Positions 1 to 8,337 of a DNA stretch of 64,000 bases are shown here, piece after piece. The stretch spans positions 62,001 through 126,000 of the forward strand of contig BTUW01000010.1 of assembly GCA_045863055.1 (NCBI GenBank), given 5' to 3'. Source of the DNA: UTCHB3 sp008363265 (GTDB lineage: Bacteria > Bacteroidota > Ignavibacteria > Ignavibacteriales > Ignavibacteriaceae). Every line of letters begins with the position of its first letter. Position 1 is the stretch's first letter. The notes under the pieces are model-generated. The model saw only the letters and a program-made list of their open reading frames with translations, was not told the origin of the DNA and ran no database searches. Both the position numbers and the translations under genes were made by a program.

Positions 1-411
1 TGGACCGATGTAACAACCACGGCGGTTTATATCGAGGCGGGTGTGCATATAATGCGCTTCGCGGTCGAGGGCCCCGAGTTCAATCTGAACTGGATCAAGC
101 TTACCCGTAACCTCACCGGCATCGCCAACGAGAACGAATATCTCCCGAAGGAATTCGCGCTGGGACAGAATTACCCGAATCCGTTCAATCCTGTAACCGT
201 TATCCGTTACGCGTTGCCCGTTACCGGTAATGTTGAACTGTCGGTTTACAACACCCTCGGCGAAAAAGTTGCAGACCTCGTCAATGGCGAAATGCCCGCG
301 GGTGAGCATTCTGTTCAGTTTGACGCAAAAGAATTTTCGAGCGGGGTTTATTTTGTTAAAATGGAATCGGGAAGTTTTATCTCGGTTCGAAAGATCGTAC
401 TTTTAAAATAG
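1..411 (+). CDS. C-terminal part of T9SS-secreted protein with CBM6-like end
   Basis: The frame is open from base 1, so this is the 3' end of a gene that begins outside the window. The first ~35 residues (IEAGVHIMRF ... FNLNWIKL) resemble the end of a family 6 carbohydrate-binding module, in which a G-x-H-x-h-R-h strand is followed by FNLNW. The last ~85 residues are a T9SS type A sorting domain: NYPNPFNP, then IRYALP, YNTLGEKV, SSGVYFVKM and a terminal KIVLLK. Such proteins cross the outer membrane through the type IX system and are usually cleaved and anchored at the surface. A polysaccharide-active enzyme is a reasonable guess, but no catalytic domain is visible here. Confidence 0.85.
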   Translation, partial: WTDVTTTAVYIEAGVHIMRFAVEGPEFNLNWIKLTRNLTGIANENEYLPKEFALGQNYPNPFNPVTVIRYALPVTGNVELSVYNTLGEKVADLVNGEMPAGEHSVQFDAKEFSSGVYFVKMESGSFISVRKIVLLK

Positions 412-522
412 GTTGTGAGTTTAATTTCGATATACCGGTCTGTTTTGAATTTTCTAATGAACCAATAATTTTCGTTGGAGTCAGGAAGTGTTTATTTTTC
501 GGATTCAAAACCGGAAAAATAG

Positions 523-1008
523 ATGAACGAGACAGAAAAAGACAATAAAAGCCCGAGAGTATCTGAGGATAAAAACGCTACCGACGGTAGAAGTCTGAAT
601 GACATGCTGCAGGAGTTGAGAATACTTCTGCAGGGGGCTCAGGTACTGACGGCATTTCTCGTGGTACTTCCGTTTAATCAGAGTTTTGAAGATATCCATA
701 CTTTCGAGAAGTGGGTTTTCATTGCCACATTTATGTGTTCTGTAATAAGCCTTGTGTTTTTCAGTGCCCCGGCAGCACATCACCGCCTCATCAGAACCCT
801 CATTCATCGGGTCACATTCAAAGTGTTTGCCACCAGAATGATCCTTGTGGGTCTCGTCTTCCTCTCTCTGGCTTTGATCCTCGTTACCCAGCTTGTGGTC
901 TGGCAGGTAATGGAGACAACGGCCAGCATTTTTGTTACCGTATTTGTCGGTGTGCTGATCGTTATCGTATGGTGGGTTTTCCCTGTCTACTTAAAGAGAA
1001 AAGTGTAA
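523..1008 (+). CDS. DUF6328-like integral membrane protein
   Basis: This 161-residue protein has a charged N-terminus followed by LNDMLQELRILLQGAQVLTA, which matches the opening of DUF6328 family proteins. Four hydrophobic segments are visible at about residues 42-60, 65-85, 103-128 and 132-155, so it is an inner membrane protein. The family has no assigned biochemical function. The ATG at 523 is preceded by a weak GGAAAA. It stands alone, with a repeat-type hairpin just after its stop at 1014-1078. Family recognition is from sequence memory. Confidence 0.75.
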   Translation: MNETEKDNKSPRVSEDKNATDGRSLNDMLQELRILLQGAQVLTAFLVVLPFNQSFEDIHTFEKWVFIATFMCSVISLVFFSAPAAHHRLIRTLIHRVTFKVFATRMILVGLVFLSLALILVTQLVVWQVMETTASIFVTVFVGVLIVIVWWVFPVYLKRKV

Positions 1009-1013
1009 TGAGT

Positions 1014-1126
1014 TAGTGTTTAGTGTAGAGTGTATAGTGTGGAGTAATATTCTCTACACTCCACACTTTACACTAAAACTTCACTCCGCCGCAGGCGAAT
1101 CACATTTCACATTTCACATTTCACAT
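1014..1126. repeat. Mosaic intergenic repeat (AGTGTAGAGTGT inverted pair plus ACATTTCAC tandem)
   Basis: The first part (1014-1078) contains AGTGTAGAGTGTATAGTGT and GGAGT followed by TCTACACTCCACACT, so the RNA can fold into a hairpin. Next comes a small GC palindrome, CCGCCGCAGGCG (about 1087-1098), and then ACATTTCAC repeated in tandem up to the stop codon of the minus-strand gene. The same words recur in inverted order at 9161-9240 and partly at 12706-12730. It lies between convergent genes. Confidence 0.7.
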
Positions 1127-2011
1127 TTACTTCTTGTATGGCAACGAAATGTACAGCTTCCCCAGATCATTCAGTTCACCCGGGGTGGGGGTGAAGAGGT
1201 AGGTGAATTTATTATCGGGGAGTGTGCCCCTGCCGATGAACCAGGCGTATCTGAAGACATCATCGCGGTTCTCGCAGATCGAGACCATCTCGTTCATCTG
1301 CTGAGCCTGCTTGGCGTATGAGTTGATCTGCGGATTCCAGTTCGCCATTTCCGTTATCCAGATCTGCTTGCCGTATTTCTTCAGGCGGTCGAGCTGGGCG
1401 GCCAGACCGTAGTCGTACCAGTGGAAAGCAAGATAGTCGATCTTCGGTGCGCGGTTGTTCGCGGTTCTGAAGACGGCATAAAAAGTGTCAAGCCAGGTCA
1501 CGGGGTCGGAGTATCCCTGCATCGTCCCCCAGTTCATGGCGGGACCCACCAGATATACAGTTCTTCCTGCCGCGGCGAGGTCGTCGATCACTTTTTCATA
1601 CACAAGCCAGTCAACTGCGGCCTGCTGTGGTGTTCTGTTCGCCTGATCGGTCAGGTTGGGCTCGTTCATCACGAGGAGGTAATTTATCTCCGGGTGAGCC
1701 AGAATAAAACTTTTCACCGCCTGAATTTCGGCTGCTGACGGACTCCCTCCCCAGAGCATCGGGATAAACTCCATCTCATATGTCGTGTTGTATCCCGCCG
1801 GGGCGGTTGTGGAGTAGTACCAGTTGTACCACCACGAAACACCGCTCTTCAGTGCCTCGAGGTCGGCCGCGTCTTTAAGATTGTATGAAATACCCCGTTT
1901 CGGGCTTTTTGTAACCGTGTTCACGGGGGCAGGCTGTGAGGGAGTATCCTCTTTACAGCCCATGAAAAGAAAAAGGATGAGGATCAAGGCGCTTATCGAT
2001 CTGCCGCGCAT
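1127..2011 (-). CDS. Lipoprotein glycoside hydrolase, GH128 / Asl1-like
   Basis: This 294-residue protein starts with an SPII signal whose lipobox (LFMGC) puts the lipidated Cys at about residue 19. The rest matches the Asl1-like glycosyl hydrolase catalytic domain (GH128): KRGISYN near the start, WWYNWYY, FIPMLWGG, LLVMNEPNL and IWITEMANW. In this TIM-barrel family the Glu of NEP is the usual acid/base and the Glu of ITE the nucleophile; both are present. Known members hydrolyse beta-1,3-glucans, so a role in glucan breakdown or cell-wall remodelling at the outer membrane is plausible. It is divergent from the secreted pair starting at 2262. Confidence 0.8.
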   Translation of the reverse strand: MRGRSISALILILFLFMGCKEDTPSQPAPVNTVTKSPKRGISYNLKDAADLEALKSGVSWWYNWYYSTTAPAGYNTTYEMEFIPMLWGGSPSAAEIQAVKSFILAHPEINYLLVMNEPNLTDQANRTPQQAAVDWLVYEKVIDDLAAAGRTVYLVGPAMNWGTMQGYSDPVTWLDTFYAVFRTANNRAPKIDYLAFHWYDYGLAAQLDRLKKYGKQIWITEMANWNPQINSYAKQAQQMNEMVSICENRDDVFRYAWFIGRGTLPDNKFTYLFTPTPGELNDLGKLYISLPYKK

Positions 2012-2126
2012 CTGTAGTGTTTCCTTGTCTTGTTAGAGTGTGTTCAACCTGATATGGCAGCAATTCCCGTGCCGAAAATTTCCCTTGCCGTTACAGCCCG
2101 AAAACCCTGCCCGCCCGGAGTGAAGA

Positions 2127-2170
2127 TTATCGATCCGATAAAAATGCCTTATCAATCGGATAAAAATAAC
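2127..2170. repeat. 22-bp direct repeat, two abutting copies, possible operator
   Basis: Two adjacent 22-bp units (2127-2148 and 2149-2170) share 18 of 22 bases, with the core ATCnATCnGATAAAAAT. Within them ATCCGAT and ATCGGAT also form an inverted pair. The unit length is about two helical turns, and the repeat lies in the divergent intergenic region between the GH128-like gene and the gene at 2262. A regulator binding site is inference. Confidence 0.4.
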
Positions 2171-2261
2171 TCAATTGGATCATTTTAAGTTTTCAAGAAG
2201 TTTAATAAATTAACTGAAACAATTTTCTATTTATTCATTATTTAATTAATCAACCTGACCC

Positions 2262-3161
2262 ATGAAAAAACTCATCATCCTTTTTCTAATTCTGGCATCA
2301 CAAATTGTCTTTCCTCAGGGGAAGAACCCCCACTTCAATTCAACGGTTTTATACTTGATGGTGTATGACCATATATTTAGCGCGACAGATTTTTACACAC
2401 TCATTGATCCGGCAAAGATCAAGGCCGCAAAGATCAAGAAAATCGAAGCGATCCAAAGCTGGGATTTTACAACTGATCCATCCCTCCCCGATGCCGGATT
2501 TGAGGGGATCGGACGCAGGGATATTTTCGAATTCGATAAGAACGGTAACCCGGTGAAGTATCTTCAATACAGCTTCTCCTTCGAGGGTTATCTTACAGAG
2601 TATCAGATCGAATACGACAAAGCTGGATTCATATCAGCCGTCACTGCTACGGGTAAGGATACCACCGGGAAAAATATATTTTACACGGAGAAATACACCT
2701 TTAATTTCACGGATGGAAAACTCACTTCCATATCAGGTAAGGATCCCAACGATGAGGCGGGTAGATGGGGCACCGGAAGCTACAATTTCATTTACCGTCC
2801 CGACGGTTCCCTCGAAAAGATAACAGCTGGAAGTGCAGGCAAGGAACTTATTTACTGTGACGAAAAAGGGAGAATATTGCAACTGAAGGTCTTCTCGCAG
2901 GTTTATACTTACTACTACGACAAAAATGGCCGCGTCGCGAAGATCAATTATGTCGAGAGCTATAACGGCGACAACTGGGACTGGGTGTACAGTTACGACG
3001 CGAAGGGGAGCCTCCTCTCTGTGAAATCCACGGATGAATATACGATGGAGCAGAAAACATATACACCCGGAAAGGATGGTTTCCCTCTGAAAGCCAAACT
3101 TAAATACGAGACCAAGAGCAGCGGAAGGGCTGTTAATTACGAGTTCAGGTACACCAAATAA
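2262..3161 (+). CDS. Secreted protein with YD-like repeats, first of a tandem pair
   Basis: This 299-residue protein has a Sec signal peptide (MKKLIILFLILASQIVFPQG, cleavage likely near residue 19). The body contains recurrent FDKNGNPVKY, YDKAGFISAV, DEKGRILQL, YDKNGRVAKI and YDAKGSLLSV units, which resemble the YD/RHS-type strand repeat of secreted beta-rich proteins. It has no T9SS sorting domain and no lipobox, so it is probably periplasmic. The next gene, 30 bp downstream, is a clear paralog. No enzymatic motif was seen and the function is unknown. Confidence 0.7.
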   Translation: MKKLIILFLILASQIVFPQGKNPHFNSTVLYLMVYDHIFSATDFYTLIDPAKIKAAKIKKIEAIQSWDFTTDPSLPDAGFEGIGRRDIFEFDKNGNPVKYLQYSFSFEGYLTEYQIEYDKAGFISAVTATGKDTTGKNIFYTEKYTFNFTDGKLTSISGKDPNDEAGRWGTGSYNFIYRPDGSLEKITAGSAGKELIYCDEKGRILQLKVFSQVYTYYYDKNGRVAKINYVESYNGDNWDWVYSYDAKGSLLSVKSTDEYTMEQKTYTPGKDGFPLKAKLKYETKSSGRAVNYEFRYTK

Positions 3162-3191
3162 GTCCTTCAATCAAAATTGAAAAGAAACAGT

Positions 3192-4103
3192 ATGAATATG
3201 AAACTGAAAGCATTCCTGTTGCTCGCTGTTTTTGCGCTTCCTCTCCTGGCGCAAAGCAGTAACCAACATATCAACTCGACCATTTATTATCTCCTTATCT
3301 CCGATATTACCGGAGGCAAACCGGATCATCATCTTTTGAACGATCCTGCCAAAGTTAAAGCCGCGAAGATCAGGAAAATGGAGGCAATAAAAGGTACAGA
3401 ATATGCCGTGGGTTCTTCCGCTACAGATGAAAAGGGTATAAAAGCCTTCGGCCGCCGTGAGATCATCGAGTTCGACAAAAACGGAAATCCACTGAAGTAC
3501 TCTTACTATAACTATTCTTGGGGAGAATCATTTACTGAGATGATCTTCACATACAATCCGAATGGCGATATTACAGGCGCATCTGTTTCATCCAGGGATA
3601 CCACCGGCAAAAAGGTCACATGGTCGGGAAAATACAAATTTAAGACGGAGTCCGGCAGGCTCACCGGTATAACCTGGGAGGATGATCCGGGTGGAAAGAG
3701 GTCTCCATTATATGATAAATATGAATTTTCTTACCGGTCTGACGGCACACTTGAAAAAGTATTCGCGGGCAAGAATGGAACTGTTAAGATCAGATGCGAC
3801 GAAAAAGGGAGAGTCTCAGTCTTTATAAGTTTCAACATGAGTTATCAGTACAATTACGATCTGAAAGGTGTTGTTAACGCTGAGCGTTATTTTGACACCG
3901 ACGAGGAGACAGAGTGGGGAATGAATTATGAGTTTGATCCAAAAGGTAACCTGCTTTCAATTACTTCCGGTGATGAAAACAACTTTGAGCAGAAGATCTA
4001 CACCCCCGGTAAAGATGGGTTCCCGGCCACAGCAAAGTACATTGAGCAGGGAAATGAAACTCGAGTTGGGGCAAATTTGGAATTCAGATACACAAAATGG
4101 TAA
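3192..4103 (+). CDS. Secreted protein with YD-like repeats, second of a tandem pair
   Basis: Paralog of the upstream gene. The motifs HxNST, NDPAKVKAAKIRKMEAIK, FGRREIIEFDKNGNP, CDEKGRV and YTPGKDGFP occur in the same order in both, pointing to tandem duplication. I start it at the ATG at 3192 (MNMKLKAFLLLAVFALPLLAQ), which gives a clean signal peptide; the frame also runs back to a TTG at 3177, and ATG 3198 is another option. It is about 303 residues and probably periplasmic, co-transcribed with its neighbour and followed by the hairpin at 4108. Function unknown. Confidence 0.7.
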   Translation: MNMKLKAFLLLAVFALPLLAQSSNQHINSTIYYLLISDITGGKPDHHLLNDPAKVKAAKIRKMEAIKGTEYAVGSSATDEKGIKAFGRREIIEFDKNGNPLKYSYYNYSWGESFTEMIFTYNPNGDITGASVSSRDTTGKKVTWSGKYKFKTESGRLTGITWEDDPGGKRSPLYDKYEFSYRSDGTLEKVFAGKNGTVKIRCDEKGRVSVFISFNMSYQYNYDLKGVVNAERYFDTDEETEWGMNYEFDPKGNLLSITSGDENNFEQKIYTPGKDGFPATAKYIEQGNETRVGANLEFRYTKW

Positions 4104-4107
4104 AAAA

Positions 4108-4136
4108 GAGGCTGCCCCTCTCGAGACAGCCTTTAT
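4108..4136. terminator. Bidirectional intrinsic terminator
   Basis: AGGCTG and CAGCCT arms enclose a CTCTCGAGA-type loop, with TTTATAATTT after it on the plus strand and a T6 run on the minus strand. It sits between the convergent genes ending at 4103 and 4201. Near-identical hairpins occur at 6236 and 59166. Confidence 0.75.
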
Positions 4137-4200
4137 AATTTATCATCCCGCCGAAGCCGGTTCGGACAACCGCCCTGGTTCGGTCTTCACGCCACTGGTA

Positions 4201-5895
4201 TTATTTCATAAATGCCAGTTTGGCTGTGGATGTTTTCACCCCGTTATCCTCCGTTTTTAGCTTGAGGCGGAGCAAATATATCCCGCTCGGAACATTCAAC
4301 CCGGAGAAATTGAGTGTGGTTTCATGCTTGCCACTTTCACGGTGGTACAGATCCTTCGTAACGATCTCCTCACCCAGAGCAGAAAAAACAGCGAGGGTGA
4401 CCTCACCGGGTTCAGAGAGACGAAATTCAATTTTTACTTCCGGATTGAAAGGATTGGGATATGTTCTTACATCGATACCATAACCAGCAGGAAGGGATTC
4501 ATCTTCGATCCCACTTGGGTTTATAGCCGTGGTATCCCCTGACCAGATCGTATAATAAAGTGGCTGACCCCACTCCAATCGCTGACATGCATTTCCTCCA
4601 CCGTTACCGTGAAATTCACCGGCTGAAAAATCATCTACTCCATCACCGTTTATATCACCAACTTGCCCCATGTGACGGTGATATGAGTCTGTATATCGTC
4701 TTCCAATAACAGGTGCTGGACCCCCAAGCAAAACAATTGAACCGCCGGTTAAGGTATAGGATACAAATCCAAGATCATTGTAACCATCATTATTAACATC
4801 TCCGAGCAGTTTAGGCGTTTTTACTGCCGTGCCTGTTAACCAAAAAGATACATCCCTTGTAAGGACATGACCCGAACCTCTTTTCCCAAAACTTATCTGT
4901 ACATAAGAGTCGGGAAATTCTTTTGTCCACATCAACTCAGCCATTCCGTCCCCGTTTATGTCGGGTATTATTCGCATATTCGTTGCATCCATTGTGTCCT
5001 CGGAGAAGAAAACATAATTATCCATTGAATACTGAGGGTTTCCGAAGATGAGTTTGGTGCCCAGACTTTTCGTCCAACTTATATTATTTGATGAATTAAT
5101 GGTGTCGGTTTGTATTAATACATCTGTATAACCATCGCCATTAATGTCTCCACTTGTTAATATATCGTTAGAAAAACCTTCTCTTTTTGTTAGTGTATCA
5201 GGAAGTCCCAGATAATATTGTGTTGTAGAAAAAGGGTTTGTGAGTGGCAAAAACAACAAAAAACCATACTTCCCCCCTCCTGAAAAAGGGCTCAAATAAC
5301 TTGTTAATATCAGTTCTTTGTTGCCATCTCCGTTAAAGTCACCTATATTCGTCTTTGCACAATGGAAATGGAACTGTTGACTATTGTTGATATATTGTCC
5401 CGGTGTAGGCACACTTAAATCAGGGAGTGTATCAAAATCAGGACCTCCCAAATAGATGTCTATAGTGTCTTTTATATTATAATACAATCTAAACTTACAT
5501 ATATCAAGATAGCCATCTTCATTAAAGTCATAGATTATTGGGTCTATCTCCGCATGATGGAGGATTCCAATGATATCTACAAACCAGTGATACTTTGGCA
5601 TGGGAGGGGGGGGATTCCCCCCCTCAAATATCATGTATCTGTAACCTTCTATTTTTGAACCGGTTGGAGTATTCACATCACTACATGAAATCAGCAGGAA
5701 CTCATCCATCCCATCGCCATTCCAGTCTCCAAGTGTTGCGATCTTTGTGCCGATATCCACTCCTCCGCCCTGATTGTAGGCAATGGAGTCAATTGCATTA
5801 CATTTGAACCTGAATAGAAGATTATCAAAAGCATCGGTTTGTGCAAATGTATTAGATGTTAGTACAAATATTGTCATTAAAAGAATCTTTTTCAT
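4201..5895 (-). CDS. FG-GAP/VCBS repeat protein with T9SS sorting domain
   Basis: This ~564-residue secreted protein has a signal peptide (MKKILLMTIFVLTSNTFAQ) and at least six FG-GAP/VCBS-type blades marked by GDWNGDGMDE, DFNEDGYLD, GDFNGDGNKE, GDINGDGYTD, PDINGDGMAE, GDVNNDGYND and GDINGDGVDD. These D-x-N-x-D-G loops bind Ca2+ in integrin-like beta-propellers. The C-terminus is a T9SS type A domain (TYPNPFNPEV ... PSGIYLLRLKL ... KLAFMK). I chose ATG 5895 because AGGAG lies 8 bases before it; an in-frame ATG at 5901 is too close to that site. Probably a cell-surface adhesin or binding protein. No catalytic domain was seen. Confidence 0.85.
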   Translation of the reverse strand: MKKILLMTIFVLTSNTFAQTDAFDNLLFRFKCNAIDSIAYNQGGGVDIGTKIATLGDWNGDGMDEFLLISCSDVNTPTGSKIEGYRYMIFEGGNPPPPMPKYHWFVDIIGILHHAEIDPIIYDFNEDGYLDICKFRLYYNIKDTIDIYLGGPDFDTLPDLSVPTPGQYINNSQQFHFHCAKTNIGDFNGDGNKELILTSYLSPFSGGGKYGFLLFLPLTNPFSTTQYYLGLPDTLTKREGFSNDILTSGDINGDGYTDVLIQTDTINSSNNISWTKSLGTKLIFGNPQYSMDNYVFFSEDTMDATNMRIIPDINGDGMAELMWTKEFPDSYVQISFGKRGSGHVLTRDVSFWLTGTAVKTPKLLGDVNNDGYNDLGFVSYTLTGGSIVLLGGPAPVIGRRYTDSYHRHMGQVGDINGDGVDDFSAGEFHGNGGGNACQRLEWGQPLYYTIWSGDTTAINPSGIEDESLPAGYGIDVRTYPNPFNPEVKIEFRLSEPGEVTLAVFSALGEEIVTKDLYHRESGKHETTLNFSGLNVPSGIYLLRLKLKTEDNGVKTSTAKLAFMK

Positions 5896-5906
5896 TGTCA
5901 TAACTC

Positions 5907-6035
5907 CTATTTCAGTAACATCAGTTTTGAGGTAAATGTATATAAACCAATTGTACCTTTAGCTGTAATTCTCACAAAATACACACCGCTGGCATGTGCT
6001 GATGCATTCCAAAAATCAAACTTAAAACTGCTATT
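5907..6035 (-). pseudogene. Remnant of a T9SS sorting domain
   Basis: The minus strand encodes FWNASAHASGVYFVRI ... TSKLMLLK followed by a stop, which is the end of a T9SS type A domain (compare SSGVYFVKM and KIVLLK at 360-411). The PNPFNP part and any passenger protein are missing, and the sequence upstream in the same frame is low-information. It lies 5 bp before the FG-GAP gene. I read it as the relic of a deleted or recombined surface protein. Together with the terminator at 6236 and GGAACCCC-type repeats near 6150-6180, it accounts for the gap 5902-6280. Confidence 0.5.
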
Positions 6036-6235
6036 ACTCCGCTTTTCATACAAATATCCGGTTATTTGTTCCTGTTTCTCTTTTATGATTCTGATCCGAT
6101 CATCAAAAATAACCATATAAGTATTTATAACAAAGCACCTCACCCTTTTGGAACTTCGGAACCCCGGAACCCCGGAACTTAAGCCGGGACCTGTTAGTGG
6201 GGCTCTTGTGTATATCGACGGTATTTCCATAAAAA

Positions 6236-6262
6236 AGGCTGCCTCTCTCGAGACAGCCTCAT
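6236..6262 (-). terminator. Intrinsic terminator after the alpha/beta-hydrolase gene
   Basis: AGGCTG and CAGCCT arms surround a TCTCGAGA loop; on the minus strand the hairpin is followed by TTTTTTA. It lies about 20 bp past the stop at 6281. Confidence 0.7.
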
Positions 6263-6280
6263 TCATTAAACACCGTTCCG

Positions 6281-7615
6281 TCAGTTTGTCACCAGTCCCG
6301 AGATCCAGAGGCTCCCTTGCAGGAACGCCCATGGAGCAACGGAAACATGCACATTTCCAAGATAATTGATGCACTGGCCGAGCTCGAAATACTCAACATT
6401 CGGCAGGTTGCCCCACACCTGTTTCAGTTTTACGAAGTTGCCGTAGGGCACCAGATCATCGTTCATTGAGTGGGCGATGAACATCTTCGTCTTCGGCTTC
6501 CATCCGTTCCAGATGTCGTTATCGTGGAGGTATTTCCACATCCGGCTGTTGGGGTTCCGAAGCGAATCAAGCACTGCGGGCTTGAAGATGTTCTTCAGGA
6601 TCTTGTCAGGGGGCATTTTGGCGTTAAGCTCCGCGGCAGAGTGGAAACCGTCGGCATAGAGGAAAAGATCCTTCGCGTACTGCGGCAGCAACAGCGAGTC
6701 GAAATTGAATACTTTCGAATCACTGTAAACAGCATCGTAACCTCTAAGGAGATACGGCAGGAAGTAGGGGGCTCCGAACGGTTTGTCCGAGAGCATCACG
6801 TCAACCATTGTGCCGGTGAGGTCGAAGGGAGCGTCCATACACGCTGCACCGGTGATGGTTATCCCGCCTCTTTTCTCGATCTCTTTAACGGTCGCGGCTG
6901 TCGCGTACCCGCCTTCGGAGAATCCCATTATGAAAAGCTGACCGTTCCACTCAAGGTTGGTGTTGTTGTTCTTCGACTTCAGATAGGCGATCATGTTCGT
7001 TATCAGGTCGGCTGAGGCCTTTCCGAGGCGGTCGGCGTGGCAGAGTGGGTGCGACTCACCCTTATCTTCGCCCATCCCCTGATAGTCGGGCATGATTATT
7101 GCCCACTGGTTCGAGAGGGCCATCCCGGCGGCTATCTCCACTTCCGTGAAGTCACCCGGGTTTATGTATGCTTCCCATTGTGATGGGGCATGGGCCTTCA
7201 CCAGCTCGGTCGCGTGCTGGAACGAGATCAGGGGCACCCTGTACTTCGTCCATGGCTTATAGGGATAGATAAGTTTTGCCGAAAGGGTGATGGGCGCGCC
7301 TTTATTATCGGTTGAAGTGTAGCTTATCTAGCAATACCAGATGATGTTTGCGCCGGAAGTATTGGGGAGGTTCTGGATGTGGTTGCCCAGATTCGCCAGA
7401 TAATAGTTGGGGGAAGATTTGAACCTGTCGAGTACCTGATCGAGTGCTGTGGTGTCGAGATACTTGGCTTCAAGAATGTTTATCCCTTCGGCCCCATAGG
7501 GTCGCTGATACGGACCGTTGGGGTCCGTCGGGGATACAGGGTCGCATTTACATCCGTAAAAGGAAATGAGAACCAGCGGAATGAGTATCCGGATGACTGA
7601 ATACAGGCGTCTCAT
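6281..7615 (-). pseudogene. Alpha/beta-hydrolase lipoprotein interrupted by an in-frame TAG
   Basis: Two open segments in the same minus-strand frame are separated only by a TAG at 7330-7328. The first 95 codons give an SPII lipoprotein start (LISFYGCKC). Reading past the TAG continues without a gap through ISYTSTDNKGAPITLSAKL, the usual entry to secreted lipase-like hydrolases, to a GFSEGG nucleophile elbow, PDYQGMGED and a C-terminal H-containing segment (FELGQCINYLGNVHV). The full frame is 445 codons including the final stop, with TAG as codon 96. The catalytic region is undamaged, so this is a recent nonsense mutation, a base error, or a readthrough case. Several neighbouring genes end in TAG, which argues against genome-wide amber reassignment. 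Confidence 0.75.
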
Positions 7616-7708
7616 TGTTAATCCCGGTGTATGACAGTAAATAGCTGAATTACGAAGGGAAAATTAAAACAATTTTTATTATTTATAAAGATAAAATATA
7701 AAACAAAA

Positions 7709-7740
7709 AAAGCTGCCCCCCGCTTGGGACGCAGCTTTTG
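7709..7740 (-). terminator. Intrinsic terminator downstream of the YceI gene
   Basis: AAAGCTGC (7709-7716) pairs with GCAGCTTT (7731-7738); the minus-strand RNA continues into a T-rich run. It ends the pirin-YceI transcript before the hydrolase gene starting at 7615. Confidence 0.75.
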
Positions 7741-7774
7741 AAGTGTAAATGTTTAAGGTTGATCCCGACGGTGC

Positions 7775-8305
7775 TTATCCTTTTACGAGCTGCACATCGA
7801 TATTGAACTTTACTTCTTCACCTACGAGCACGCCGCCGGTCTCGAGGGCCGCGTTCCAGGTAAGACCGAAGTCTTTTCTGTTGATCTTTCCGGTGATCAC
7901 GAAGCCGGTTCTGGTGTTACCCCAGGGGTCTTTCATCAGACCGCTGTACTCAACATCAAGGTCGATGGTCTTGGTTACATCTTTGATGGTGAAGTCGCCT
8001 GATACTACATAGCTGCCTTCGCCGGTCTTCTTAACGCCGGTTGAAACGAAAGTGAGTTTCGGGAATTTCTCCACTTCGAAGAAGTCTGCGCTCTTCAGGT
8101 GGTTGTCCCTGTCGGTATTGTTGGTATCGATCGAAGCGACATCAGCCGAGAAGGAGATCTTCGAGGTTTCGAAGTTGTCGTCTTCATTGGTTACGGTAGC
8201 TTCGAAAGCATTGAACTTGCCCGAAACATTGGTGAACATCATGTGTTTTACTTTGAAGCCGATCTCTGAGTGTGAAGGATCGAGATTCCATTTTGAAGTT
8301 GCCAT
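7775..8305 (-). CDS. YceI-family lipid-binding protein
   Basis: This 176-residue protein spans a whole YceI domain: WNLDPSHSEIGFKVKHMMFTNV at the start, then VSGDFTIKDVTKTIDLDVEY and GFVITGKINRKDFGLTWN. The family forms a lipocalin-like barrel that binds isoprenoid chains. Unlike periplasmic YceI it has no signal peptide, so it is probably cytoplasmic. GGAG lies 9 bases before the ATG. The pirin-like gene 32 bp upstream is probably co-transcribed; both families are often linked to stress responses, but no precise role follows from the sequence. Confidence 0.9.
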   Translation of the reverse strand: MATSKWNLDPSHSEIGFKVKHMMFTNVSGKFNAFEATVTNEDDNFETSKISFSADVASIDTNNTDRDNHLKSADFFEVEKFPKLTFVSTGVKKTGEGSYVVSGDFTIKDVTKTIDLDVEYSGLMKDPWGNTRTGFVITGKINRKDFGLTWNAALETGGVLVGEEVKFNIDVQLVKG

Positions 8306-8337
8306 TTTACTATTCTCCGTTTTTTATTGTTAATTCG

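Noticed and set aside
5907..6374. A 155-residue minus-strand frame read as one gene
   Set aside because: Only the C-terminal ~40 residues match a T9SS domain; the rest overlaps a terminator and the end of the hydrolase gene and has no coding character.
7328..7330. Selenocysteine or pyrrolysine reading of the TAG
   Set aside because: Selenocysteine uses TGA, and no pyrrolysine genes or downstream element are visible; many genes here also end in TAG. A mutation or base error is simpler.
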